This document shows, one piece after another, positions 1 to 5,286 of a DNA stretch of 5,286 nucleotides. The notes under the pieces were generated by a model. The model worked only from the letters and a program-made list of their open reading frames with translations, did not search any database and was not told the DNA's origin. Within the stretch, counting starts at the first letter, position 1. Each line of letters begins with the position of its first letter. The DNA comes from Solirubrobacteraceae bacterium (GTDB lineage Bacteria > Actinomycetota > Thermoleophilia > Solirubrobacterales > Solirubrobacteraceae), in contig JASHYF010000242.1 in NCBI GenBank assembly GCA_030043235.1, positions 1 to 5,286 on the forward strand. Reading direction: 5' to 3'. Position numbers and translations under genes: made by a program.

Positions 1-1329
1 GTGGGGCTGGGCGCGGCCGGCGTGTTCCATCGCGGCACCGCGCTCGGTCCGTCGATCGCTCCGTCGCCGAGCGCGGCCGAAGGCGTGGCGATCGCCGGCA
101 GCGTGCGGCTGCTGCCGCTGCGCGTGCCCGATCCCGGGGGCGGGCTGCCGTGGGGCATGCGGCTCGCGCGCACGACGCGCGGGCTCACGTGCGTGGACGT
201 CGGGCGCGTGGACTTCGGCACGATCGGCGTGCTGGGCCAGGACGGCGCGTTCCGCGACGACGGCCGCTTCCATCCCATCTCGGCGAACGTGTTCAACAAC
301 CTCGGCTGTGGCACGACCGACGCGCGCGGAGACGGTTTCGTGAACGTGCACCTGCAGAACCAGCCCGCGAGCGCGCTCGCCGGCCTCGGCGAAGCGGGCG
401 CGGGCGGCTGCGAGCCCGCCGAAGACCAGCAGCTGCAGCGGCTGCTGCGGATGCGCCGGCGCCTCGCGCTGCGCCTCCACGCCCCCCAACTTCCCACCTG
501 CAGGCAGGCGGACATGCGCGAAATCTACTCCGGCCTGCTGGGGCCCGATGCGCGCAGCGTCACCTACCGACTCCCCGGCGGCGGCCAGCGCACGATCGCG
601 ACGGTCGGCACGCAGGGGGCATACCTGATCGTGCTGCCGCAGGCCACGAGCGGCTGCATCGCGCCCTCGCTGCCGGGCTCGAGCGCACAGCGCTGCAGCT
701 ACGGTTCGCGCGGCGACACCGGCGCGCCGGAAGTGCCGGCGGGAGCGATCAGCGCCGTCACCTACCGCGACGGCCACGTCTGCCATGTCGCCGCGCCCGG
801 CACCCGCGCGTCGATGTTCGGCTCGTGCCCGCCCGTCGGCTACGTCGCGCCGCTCGCGCCGAAACCAACGCCCGCAGAGCTCGCCACGCCGATCAGCGTG
901 AGCGAGCTGCCCGCGCGTCACTACTGCGCGAAGGGCGCAGCGCTGACCCCGTGCGAACACGGCGTGCCCGCCGGCTACAGGCGAGTCCCAGGCGGCCAGC
1001 CGTCACTGCTCGTGCAGGTGAGCTTCACCGCGCGCGTCGCGATCACCGGCAGCGGAAGCTGGTATGAGACCGAAATGAGCTTCTCGCACCGCCCCGGCTG
1101 CACCTCGGGCGGCAGTGGCGGGCCGACCGACTTCGACATCCGCGCCGGCGAACGCGTCGCGCAGCGCATGTTCGTGCCGTATACGTGCCCGGGCCTCGTG
1201 CGCGGCACCGTCAGCTACGTCCCCACCGTCGGCGCCGCCGGTGCGATGGCGGTCACGGGCCTGCCCGGGCAGGGCAAGCCGATCCTCGTCGGGCGCTTCA
1301 GCTTCACCATTCCAGGCGCGCCGGGCTGA
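1..1329 (+). CDS. Hypothetical cysteine-rich, probably exported protein (5' end probably outside window)
   Basis: The frame is open from the first base to a TGA at 1327-1329 and gives 442 residues. The GTG at position 1 could be a start, but no upstream sequence is visible and residues 1-30 look like the stretch just after a signal or membrane segment (small residues, Pro/Ser-rich), so the true start is probably upstream. Twelve cysteines (64, 103, 137, 167, 219, 232, 261, 276, 309, 318, 367, 396) suggest disulfides and an extracytoplasmic location. A conserved-looking part runs from about 50 to 280 (motifs such as GTIGVLGQDGAF at 73-84, GLLGP at 178-182, GAYLIVLP at 206-213). A Pro-rich linker follows (277-305), then a beta-strand-rich C-terminal domain (335-438), Ig-like in feel, in which C367 and C396 could pair. 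A basic Leu/Arg-rich patch lies at 145-160. From memory, similar proteins of unknown function occur in Thermoleophilia; this is unverified. No catalytic motif is recognised. It converges on vapC, with 25 bases between the stop codons. Confidence 0.75.
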   Translation: MGLGAAGVFHRGTALGPSIAPSPSAAEGVAIAGSVRLLPLRVPDPGGGLPWGMRLARTTRGLTCVDVGRVDFGTIGVLGQDGAFRDDGRFHPISANVFNNLGCGTTDARGDGFVNVHLQNQPASALAGLGEAGAGGCEPAEDQQLQRLLRMRRRLALRLHAPQLPTCRQADMREIYSGLLGPDARSVTYRLPGGGQRTIATVGTQGAYLIVLPQATSGCIAPSLPGSSAQRCSYGSRGDTGAPEVPAGAISAVTYRDGHVCHVAAPGTRASMFGSCPPVGYVAPLAPKPTPAELATPISVSELPARHYCAKGAALTPCEHGVPAGYRRVPGGQPSLLVQVSFTARVAITGSGSWYETEMSFSHRPGCTSGGSGGPTDFDIRAGERVAQRMFVPYTCPGLVRGTVSYVPTVGAAGAMAVTGLPGQGKPILVGRFSFTIPGAPG

Positions 1330-1354
1330 GCACAAACGCTCGTCCGTCGTGATG

Positions 1355-1759
1355 TCAGCTCAACTGCGGCGCGAGCTGAAGCCCGACCTTGGCGAGCGCG
1401 CGGCGAACCCGGCGGTCAAACGATGCCAGGTGCGCGTCGCGCGACTGAGCCGCGGCCAGCGCGAACCCGTCCGCGAGGCTGATGTTCGGCCGACGATGCC
1501 GCGCTGCGTTCACCGCGATCGCCCGCGTGGGAGCTATCAGCCGGATCCCCAAGGCAGCCGAGGCATCGCGCGCCGTCCGCAGCGTGCTCTCCTCTTCAGC
1601 AGGTCTGACCAGCGTCTCGGCATAGTTGATGAGCGACAGCAGCGACGGCACGCCGTCCTCAGACATCGCCTTGATCGCCTCGGCGGCCTTGGAATGGTGC
1701 GGATCGCGCCGGTCGAGCGCCGCGATCACGACATCGGTGTCCAGGACGCAGCCGCTCAC
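1355..1759 (-). CDS. vapC: VapC-type PIN-domain ribonuclease toxin
   Basis: This is a 134-residue protein, the usual size for a VapC toxin. PIN domains are Mg2+-dependent endoribonucleases whose acidic residues hold the metal; VapC toxins cut tRNA or rRNA and stop translation until bound by the antitoxin. The expected acidic residues are all present: D7 in the N-terminal strand motif LDTDVVIAALD (5-15), E48 in NYAETLV, D97 in SLADGFALAAA and D115 in ASFDRRV. The toxin therefore looks catalytically intact. The start is a GTG whose first four bases (GTGA) overlap the TGA stop of vapB, the typical arrangement for translational coupling, so that toxin is made only with antitoxin. There is no strong separate ribosome binding site. 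The gene ends 25 bases from the convergent hypothetical gene. The family assignment is firm; the RNA target cannot be inferred. Confidence 0.93.
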   Translation of the reverse strand: MSGCVLDTDVVIAALDRRDPHHSKAAEAIKAMSEDGVPSLLSLINYAETLVRPAEEESTLRTARDASAALGIRLIAPTRAIAVNAARHRRPNISLADGFALAAAQSRDAHLASFDRRVRRALAKVGLQLAPQLS

Positions 1760-1974
1760 GCCCGCTCGCCCGAGCGCAGCCGCTCCAGGTAGCCAGGCTC
1801 GTATAGCCCGTCGAACACGCCCAACGCTCGCTCAGCATCCCGCGACACGCGGCGGACGACGATTCGATCGGCTCCCTCAGCTTCGATTGCGACCTCATCG
1901 CCGACGCTGAGACCAGCCTGCTTCAACGACTCGACCGGGAGCGTCACCTGATGCTTGCTGGAGATCCGCGCCAT
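1756..1974 (-). CDS. vapB: VapB-type antitoxin, AbrB/SpoVT (MazE-like) DNA-binding domain
   Basis: This is a 72-residue protein. Residues 1-43 form a swapped-hairpin AbrB/SpoVT domain: MARISSKHQVTLPVE, then KQAGLSVGDEVAIEAEG and the strand RIVVRRV. That fold binds DNA as a dimer. The tail (about 50-72, GVFDGLYEPGYLERLRSGE) is the kind of extension that wraps around a PIN toxin and blocks its active site. The ATG at 1974 was chosen because the domain begins exactly there. The frame stays open far upstream (in-frame GTG at 2259), but that part does not look like an antitoxin. No good Shine-Dalgarno is seen; the sequence before the ATG is GGTAAAGCG, and a TTTAC-N6-GTAAA inverted repeat ends three bases upstream. 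That suggests autoregulation by the VapBC complex. The stop codon overlaps the vapC start by four bases. Confidence 0.9.
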   Translation of the reverse strand: MARISSKHQVTLPVESLKQAGLSVGDEVAIEAEGADRIVVRRVSRDAERALGVFDGLYEPGYLERLRSGERA

Positions 1975-1977
1975 CGC

Positions 1978-1993
1978 TTTACCACATCGTAAA
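1978..1993. promoter_or_regulatory. Candidate vapBC operator, inverted repeat TTTAC-N6-GTAAA
   Basis: A perfect 5-base inverted repeat (tttac/gtaaa, 6-base spacer) sits three bases upstream of the vapB ATG, in an A/T island within very GC-rich DNA. VapB proteins with AbrB-type domains commonly repress their own operon by binding inverted repeats at the promoter or start. On the minus strand the same bases contain TACGAT, a weak -10-like hexamer (4 of 6 matches to TATAAT). That would put transcription start almost at the ATG, i.e. a leaderless or near-leaderless message, but no convincing -35 box accompanies it. The inverted repeat is seen directly; its function is inferred. Confidence 0.45.
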
Positions 1994-2060
1994 GGCTGGG
2001 CCACCAGCGAACCGAACGGCCGGGCAGCGGCACGTTCTCCACCCGCTTCCCGTAGCGCTA

Positions 2061-2123
2061 GTCGCAGACTGCGAGCGCATTGAGTCGCAGACTGCGAGCG
2101 CATCGAGTCGCAGACTGCGAGCG
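2061..2123. repeat. Three tandem 23-base repeats, each with a 13-base palindrome
   Basis: The unit GTCGCAGACTGCGAGCGCAT plus three bases (tga or cga) starts at 2061, 2084 and 2107. The third copy stops after 17 bases. The first 20 bases are identical in copies 1 and 2, and copy 3 matches through base 17. Each unit contains TCGCAG-A-CTGCGA, a 6-base inverted repeat around one A, and overlaps a second one, TGCG-AG-CGCA. The right arm of one copy can also pair with the left arm of the next (CTGCGA with TCGCAG, 10-base loop), so single strands could fold in alternative ways. The period is not a multiple of three, and none of the three minus-strand frames is stopped inside the repeat. It could be a protein-binding array, a dispersed genomic repeat or a recombination scar; the window cannot tell these apart. 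Confidence 0.85.
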
Positions 2124-2192
2124 ATACTGATCGCGTATGGCGTCCGATGTTCTTCCAGCGCGCGGCAACCCCTTCGTACACGCGCGCGCCCT

Positions 2193-2218
2193 CTCGCCGG
2201 ATGAAAGCATCAGGCGAG
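2193..2218 (-). terminator. Candidate hairpin terminator of the glycosyltransferase operon (no U tract)
   Basis: The sequence folds as CTCGCC-x-GATG, a 4-base loop, then CATC-x-GGCGAG: ten base pairs interrupted by one mismatch. It starts 52 bases downstream of the stop of the hydrolase-glycosyltransferase gene, a sensible place for transcription to end. There is no run of T after the stem on the minus strand; GC-rich sequence follows. It is therefore not a classical intrinsic terminator, and may act with Rho, protect the 3' end or be incidental. Confidence 0.35.
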
Positions 2219-2270
2219 CCGAGAGTGACCGCCTGCTCGAGCTTGCCGCGGGCGGACACAACGCTCGTGG

Positions 2271-4466
2271 CTAGCAGAGCAGCTCGGCGATGCGCCGGGC
2301 CGCCTTCGCTGCGCCGTCGACCTCCACGTCGCGGTAGCTGACATCGCGGCCAACCTCCTCCGCGATCGCAGCCGCGATCCGCTCCGGCGGGGAGTCGTCG
2401 AAGTCCATGCGGCGACCGGCCCCGTAGCGTTCGAGCCGGTGGCGGACGTGGAAGTTCTGCTCGAAGTGGTGGCGTAGCGGGAAATACAGGAAAGGCCGCT
2501 TCTGCGCGGTCAGCTCCATCGAGGTGGTCAGACCGCCCTGCACGACGGCGAGGTCGCAGGCGGCCAGGTGGCGGTAGAGGTTGTGCACGTAGCGCACCAC
2601 CTCGAGCCCGGCTTGGGAGGACAGCGACTCGGGGTCGATGCGCGGGCCGGCCACGACGATCATGCGCAGCTCGGGGACGCGCTCCTTGGCCCCGGGGAAG
2701 GCGGCGATGACCCGTCGCAGCAAGTCGGCCCCCACGCCAGAGCCGCCGACCGTGACGATGCACACGAGCTCGTCATCGCCGTAGCCCAGCTCGGCCCGCA
2801 GCTTCGTGCGCTCGCCGAGGTCGGCGGGGTCGAAACCGCTCACGTAGCCGGTGAAGTCGAAGTTGTGCTCGGTCCACTCGCGGATCATCGGCAGCCCTGG
2901 CCCGAGCCGCCGCGGGACGATGTCCTCGGGGTTGCCCACGAACAGTGCCAGGTCCCGGATCTCGGGGTGGTGGGCGACGTGGTCGACCATGTCGGCGTTG
3001 CAGTCGGCGGTCAGGAAGCTCTCGCGCTCGTCGCGCTCGTCCATCGGCAGAAAGCCGACGAAGTCGGTCAGCCACGCGAACGGGACCCGCTTCTCACGCG
3101 GGTTCTCGTGCAGGTAGTAGTCGAGCTCCCACGCCTCGTCGCCGATCCACAGGTCGTAGCGCTGCTCGCGCACGACGTCGTGGAACACCATGAAATTGGC
3201 GGCGAGGATCTCGTCCATGCGACGCAGCGCGTGGAAGCAGTGCAGGTCGTGCTCGGCCGACTCCGACTCGATGTGACGCGACTCGCTGGCCAGATGGGCG
3301 CTGGCGGGGTGGATGCGCTCGCCCTCCGCCTCGAGCACGCGGGTGACGGGGTCCTGGGCCAGCCAGTCGATCTCGAGGTCCGGGTGAAGGCGGCGCAGCT
3401 CGCGCGCGATCGCCACGTCGCGCTGTGCGTGGCCGAGCCCGATCGGGGATGAGACGTACAGCGCGCGGGGGCGGCCGTCGGGACGGTAGACGGTGGGGTC
3501 TCGGGGCGTGCGTGGCCGCGCGAACGCGTCCTCGCAGAAGCCACGCAGCGCCAGGTTGACCTGCACGGGCTTGCGGGCATGGGGGAAGTGACCGGCGCCT
3601 CTGACCACCTCCAGCCGCCCTTCTGAAAGGCGGGCGAGCGCCCGCCCGTCGCGCGGGGGGGTGATCTTGTCGCGATCGCCATGGACGACCAGCACCGGGC
3701 ACTCGAGATTACGGGCCAGCGCGCGCAGGGTGGGACGATCGCGCAGCCACTCGCCTCCCGCCGTCGCGATCAGCGTCTCGGGGTCGGTGTCGAGCGCCCA
3801 TTCCACGCCGTCCTCGATGGCCTTCGTCGAGTGCGCCTCGGGAAGGCAGCGCGAGATGAACCACTCAGAGAAGCCCGGGTAGTCCCGCATCCAGTGCACC
3901 GCGTTCATGCGCCCCCACCAGCGGTAGATCGGCGCGGGTCGTCTGAACCGGGCGGCGAGTCGCGGGTGCATCAAGAGCGACCACTGCGAGGGCGTGTAGG
4001 GGAACATCGGGCCGATGAAGGCCGTTCCGGCGACTCGCTCGGGGGCCAGGCGCGCAAGCTCGAGCGCGTATTGGGCCCCGCGCGAGAGGCTCACCATCAC
4101 CGCCCGCTCGGTGGCGCTCGCATCCATCACGGCCAGGCAGTCGCGGGCGAACTCCGTGGGCCCGTAGCGCTCTGGGTCGCGGCAGCGATCGGCGCGGCCG
4201 TTGCCGAGGCCGTCCATGCTCAGCACCCGGAAGTGGCGCGCGAAGTACGGGATCTGCATCTTCCAGTGGCGTGAGTGCACGAGCGACCACGTGGGGAGCA
4301 GAAAGACGGTCTCCTCGCCCTCGCCGTAGAGCTCGTAGAACAGACGCTGCCCGTCGCGCTGGACGAAACCCTCGGCATCGGGGTAGCGCGCGCGGCTCTG
4401 CTCCGACGCAGCGCGGACTGTTTGCACGCGTGGCTGCGGTGGTCCTATCCTCGCGGCGCTCGTCAT
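2271..4466 (-). CDS. Bifunctional alpha/beta hydrolase - GT-B glycosyltransferase fusion
   Basis: This is a 731-residue protein with no predicted membrane segment. Residues about 35-312 are an alpha/beta hydrolase: oxyanion-side loop LLPTWS (56-61), DGLGNGRAD (85-93), nucleophile elbow SLSRGA (126-131) with S128, acid D266 in HGDRD (262-266) and base H293 in GAGHFPH. The triad is complete, although the usual first Gly of GxSxG is Ser126. After a Pro/Arg-rich linker (316-333) comes a MurG/GT28-like GT-B glycosyltransferase: N-terminal glycine loop PIGLGHAQRD (341-350), C-terminal loop VGGSGVGA (573-580), strand RMIVVAGPRI (601-610), and the nucleotide-sugar site QGGLTTSMEL (643-652) with HFEQN (667-671). 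It presumably transfers a sugar from a nucleotide donor and hydrolyses or transfers an ester on the same product; acceptor and sugar are unknown. The ATG at 4466 follows AGGGAG at a 6-base distance, just 10 bases after the upstream paralogue ends. The C-terminal 267 residues closely match that paralogue. Confidence 0.88.
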   Translation of the reverse strand: MTSAARIGPPQPRVQTVRAASEQSRARYPDAEGFVQRDGQRLFYELYGEGEETVFLLPTWSLVHSRHWKMQIPYFARHFRVLSMDGLGNGRADRCRDPERYGPTEFARDCLAVMDASATERAVMVSLSRGAQYALELARLAPERVAGTAFIGPMFPYTPSQWSLLMHPRLAARFRRPAPIYRWWGRMNAVHWMRDYPGFSEWFISRCLPEAHSTKAIEDGVEWALDTDPETLIATAGGEWLRDRPTLRALARNLECPVLVVHGDRDKITPPRDGRALARLSEGRLEVVRGAGHFPHARKPVQVNLALRGFCEDAFARPRTPRDPTVYRPDGRPRALYVSSPIGLGHAQRDVAIARELRRLHPDLEIDWLAQDPVTRVLEAEGERIHPASAHLASESRHIESESAEHDLHCFHALRRMDEILAANFMVFHDVVREQRYDLWIGDEAWELDYYLHENPREKRVPFAWLTDFVGFLPMDERDERESFLTADCNADMVDHVAHHPEIRDLALFVGNPEDIVPRRLGPGLPMIREWTEHNFDFTGYVSGFDPADLGERTKLRAELGYGDDELVCIVTVGGSGVGADLLRRVIAAFPGAKERVPELRMIVVAGPRIDPESLSSQAGLEVVRYVHNLYRHLAACDLAVVQGGLTTSMELTAQKRPFLYFPLRHHFEQNFHVRHRLERYGAGRRMDFDDSPPERIAAAIAEEVGRDVSYRDVEVDGAAKAARRIAELLC

Positions 4467-4472
4467 GTTTGG

Positions 4473-4478
4473 CTCCCT
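4473..4478 (-). promoter_or_regulatory. Ribosome binding site AGGGAG overlapping the upstream stop codon
   Basis: On the minus strand, the TAG stop of the upstream glycosyltransferase runs directly into GGGAGCC, with the ATG of the fusion gene six bases after AGGGAG. This fixes the start at 4466. It implies that a ribosome terminating on the first gene sits on the binding site of the second, so the two are probably translationally coupled. Confidence 0.75.
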
Positions 4479-5286
4479 ACAGCAGCTCGGCGATCGTCCG
4501 CGCCGCGCTGGCGGCGCCGTTGGTCTGGACCGGTCGATAGTCGGCCTCGCGGCCGATCTCCTGCGCGATCGCCGCGGCGATGCCGGCCGGCGCCGAGTCC
4601 TTGAACTCCATCCGCCGCCCGGCGCCGTAGCGCTGCAGGCGATGATGAACGTGGATGTTCTGCTCGAAGTGGTTGTGCAGCGGGAAGTAGATGAATGGCC
4701 TGCGGTTGGCGGTCAGCTCCATCGCCGTCGTGAGCCCGCCCTGGACGATCGCGAGGTCGCACGCGGCGAGATGGCGGTGCAGGTCTGCGACGAACGGAAG
4801 CACCACCAGGCCGTTTATCGGCGCCCGCCCACCCAGCGTCGCGGGGTCGATGCGCGGGCCGGCGACCACGATCATCCGCAGCCCCGCAACGAGCCGCTTC
4901 GCCTCTGGGAAGCTGTCGATGACGCGTCGCAGCAGGCCTGCGCCCACACCCGACCCGCCGGCGGTGACGATGCAGACACGCTCATCGTCTGCGTAGCCCA
5001 GTTCGGCGCGTAGCTCGTTGCGCTCGCCGAGGCCGGCGGGGTCAAAGCCGGTGACGTAGCCGCAGAAGCTGTAGTGCTGTTCGGTCCACTCACGGATCGA
5101 AGGCAGCGAAGGCCCGAACGTGTCGGGGACGATGTCGTCGGGGTCGCCGACGAAGATCGAGCGGTCGCGCACGCGCGGGTAGCGCGCGATCTGCTCGATC
5201 ATCTCGGCGTTGTAGTCGGCGGTCAGGGCCGCCTCGCGCGCGCCCCCATCGGGCATCGGCAGGAAGCCCACGAAGTCGGTCAGCCA
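4477..5286 (-). CDS. GT-B glycosyltransferase, MurG/GT28-like C-terminal part (5' end outside window)
   Basis: The frame is open to the right edge of the window, so only the last 269 residues are seen; the internal GTG at 5271 is not a start, because the preceding codons (WLTDF) match the paralogue. Visible features are WLTDFVGFLPM (1-11), the hinge GYVTGFDPAGLGER (76-89), the loop AGGSGVGAG (109-117), RMIVVAGPRIDP (137-148), and the nucleotide-sugar site QGGLTTAMEL (182-191) with HFEQN (206-210). These align almost without gaps with residues 465-731 of the downstream fusion protein; the one clear difference is a 3-residue insertion near 151-158. Identity is roughly two thirds by eye. Whether this copy also carries an N-terminal hydrolase is unknown. 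It is the upstream gene of the pair, and the promoter must lie beyond the window. The likely role is sugar transfer from a nucleotide sugar to a lipid or small molecule, inferred from the fold only. Confidence 0.87.
   Translation of the reverse strand, partial: WLTDFVGFLPMPDGGAREAALTADYNAEMIEQIARYPRVRDRSIFVGDPDDIVPDTFGPSLPSIREWTEQHYSFCGYVTGFDPAGLGERNELRAELGYADDERVCIVTAGGSGVGAGLLRRVIDSFPEAKRLVAGLRMIVVAGPRIDPATLGGRAPINGLVVLPFVADLHRHLAACDLAIVQGGLTTAMELTANRRPFIYFPLHNHFEQNIHVHHRLQRYGAGRRMEFKDSAPAGIAAAIAQEIGREADYRPVQTNGAASAARTIAELL

Larger units (their letters stand above)
1975..2270. other. Spacer between glycosyltransferase operon and vapBC
   Basis: No gene can be called confidently in these 296 bases. 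Listed separately are the inverted repeat next to vapB, three 23-base tandem repeats and a hairpin. An 8-base palindrome TAGCGCTA (2053-2060) abuts the first repeat, and a weaker inverted repeat ATAC-N7-GTAT lies at 2124-2138. On the minus strand, the frame that becomes vapB is open across the whole spacer. Its part at about 2135-2259 has plausible amino-acid composition and codon use (for example SPDAFIRREGARVYEGVAAR), so a degraded or very small gene there cannot be excluded; I do not recognise it. Confidence 0.5.

Noticed and set aside
150..1067. Second plus-strand frame of 305 codons within the first gene
   Set aside because: The product is almost entirely Arg/Ala/Pro, the typical out-of-phase reading of a high-GC gene, while the other frame shows real domain-like sequence.
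1330..1354. Bidirectional terminator between the convergent first gene and vapC
   Set aside because: The 25 bases contain no inverted repeat or T run that would support it.
2061..2123. CRISPR array
   Set aside because: The units are directly adjacent with only three variable bases between 20-base repeats, so there are no spacers, and no cas genes are nearby.
2058..2261. Small minus-strand frame of 67 codons over the repeats
   Set aside because: About a third of the peptide is just the 23-base repeat translated, no ribosome binding site stands out, and it competes with a more plausible frame.
1756..2763. A single 335-residue minus-strand protein ending in VapB
   Set aside because: Its first half is an out-of-frame reading of the glycosyltransferase and its middle is repeat-derived. 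The antitoxin domain begins precisely at the ATG at 1974.
2568..3452. Long plus-strand open frame (294 codons) inside the fusion gene
   Set aside because: It lies wholly antisense to the hydrolase-glycosyltransferase gene. Its peptide is Val/Gly/His-rich low complexity with no domain, as expected for the complement of GC-rich codons.
4465..5013. Plus-strand frame of 182 codons opposite the partial glycosyltransferase
   Set aside because: It is the complement of clear glycosyltransferase coding sequence, shows no domain, and resembles the antisense frame found at the same place in the paralogue.
1..5286. tRNA, rRNA, insertion sequence or attachment site
   Set aside because: No cloverleaf, rRNA-like stretch, transposase motif or flanking terminal inverted/direct repeats were seen on reading both strands.

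Overview
The window is very GC-rich, and its reading frames are strongly biased to G/C in third positions. This, and the kinds of proteins it encodes, suggest a high-GC actinobacterium. The class Thermoleophilia (Solirubrobacterales and relatives) is my best guess, from remembered resemblance of the first protein and of the hydrolase-glycosyltransferase fusion; it has not been checked by any search.

Layout. Positions 1-1329 (+) hold the 3' part, or possibly all, of a cysteine-containing, beta-rich, probably exported protein of unknown function. It runs convergently into a two-gene toxin-antitoxin operon on the minus strand: vapB (1756-1974, AbrB/SpoVT-type antitoxin) and vapC (1355-1759, PIN-domain ribonuclease toxin), which overlap by 4 bases. 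A 296-base stretch (1975-2270) follows. It carries a TTTAC-N6-GTAAA inverted repeat next to the vapB start, three tandem 23-base repeats each built on a 13-base palindrome, and a stable-looking hairpin. The rest (2271-5286, minus strand) is a glycosyltransferase pair. The upstream member is cut by the window edge (4477-5286). The downstream member (2271-4466) is a 731-residue fusion of an N-terminal alpha/beta hydrolase to a C-terminal GT-B/MurG-like glycosyltransferase.

How it fits together. The two glycosyltransferases are close tandem paralogues, about two thirds identical by eye over the shared 267-269 residues. They are 10 bases apart, and the ribosome binding site of the second overlaps the stop codon of the first, so they are very likely co-transcribed and translationally coupled. 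They probably glycosylate a lipid or secondary metabolite, with the hydrolase domain acting on an ester in the same pathway; the substrate cannot be read from the sequence. The vapBC pair is a self-contained module with its own likely operator. It reads in the same direction but is separated from the glycosyltransferases by the repeat-bearing spacer. The main points for follow-up are the two-enzyme fusion, the palindromic repeat cluster, and shared departures from canonical motifs in the enzymes. I see no convincing evidence of a wholly new defence or mobile system.
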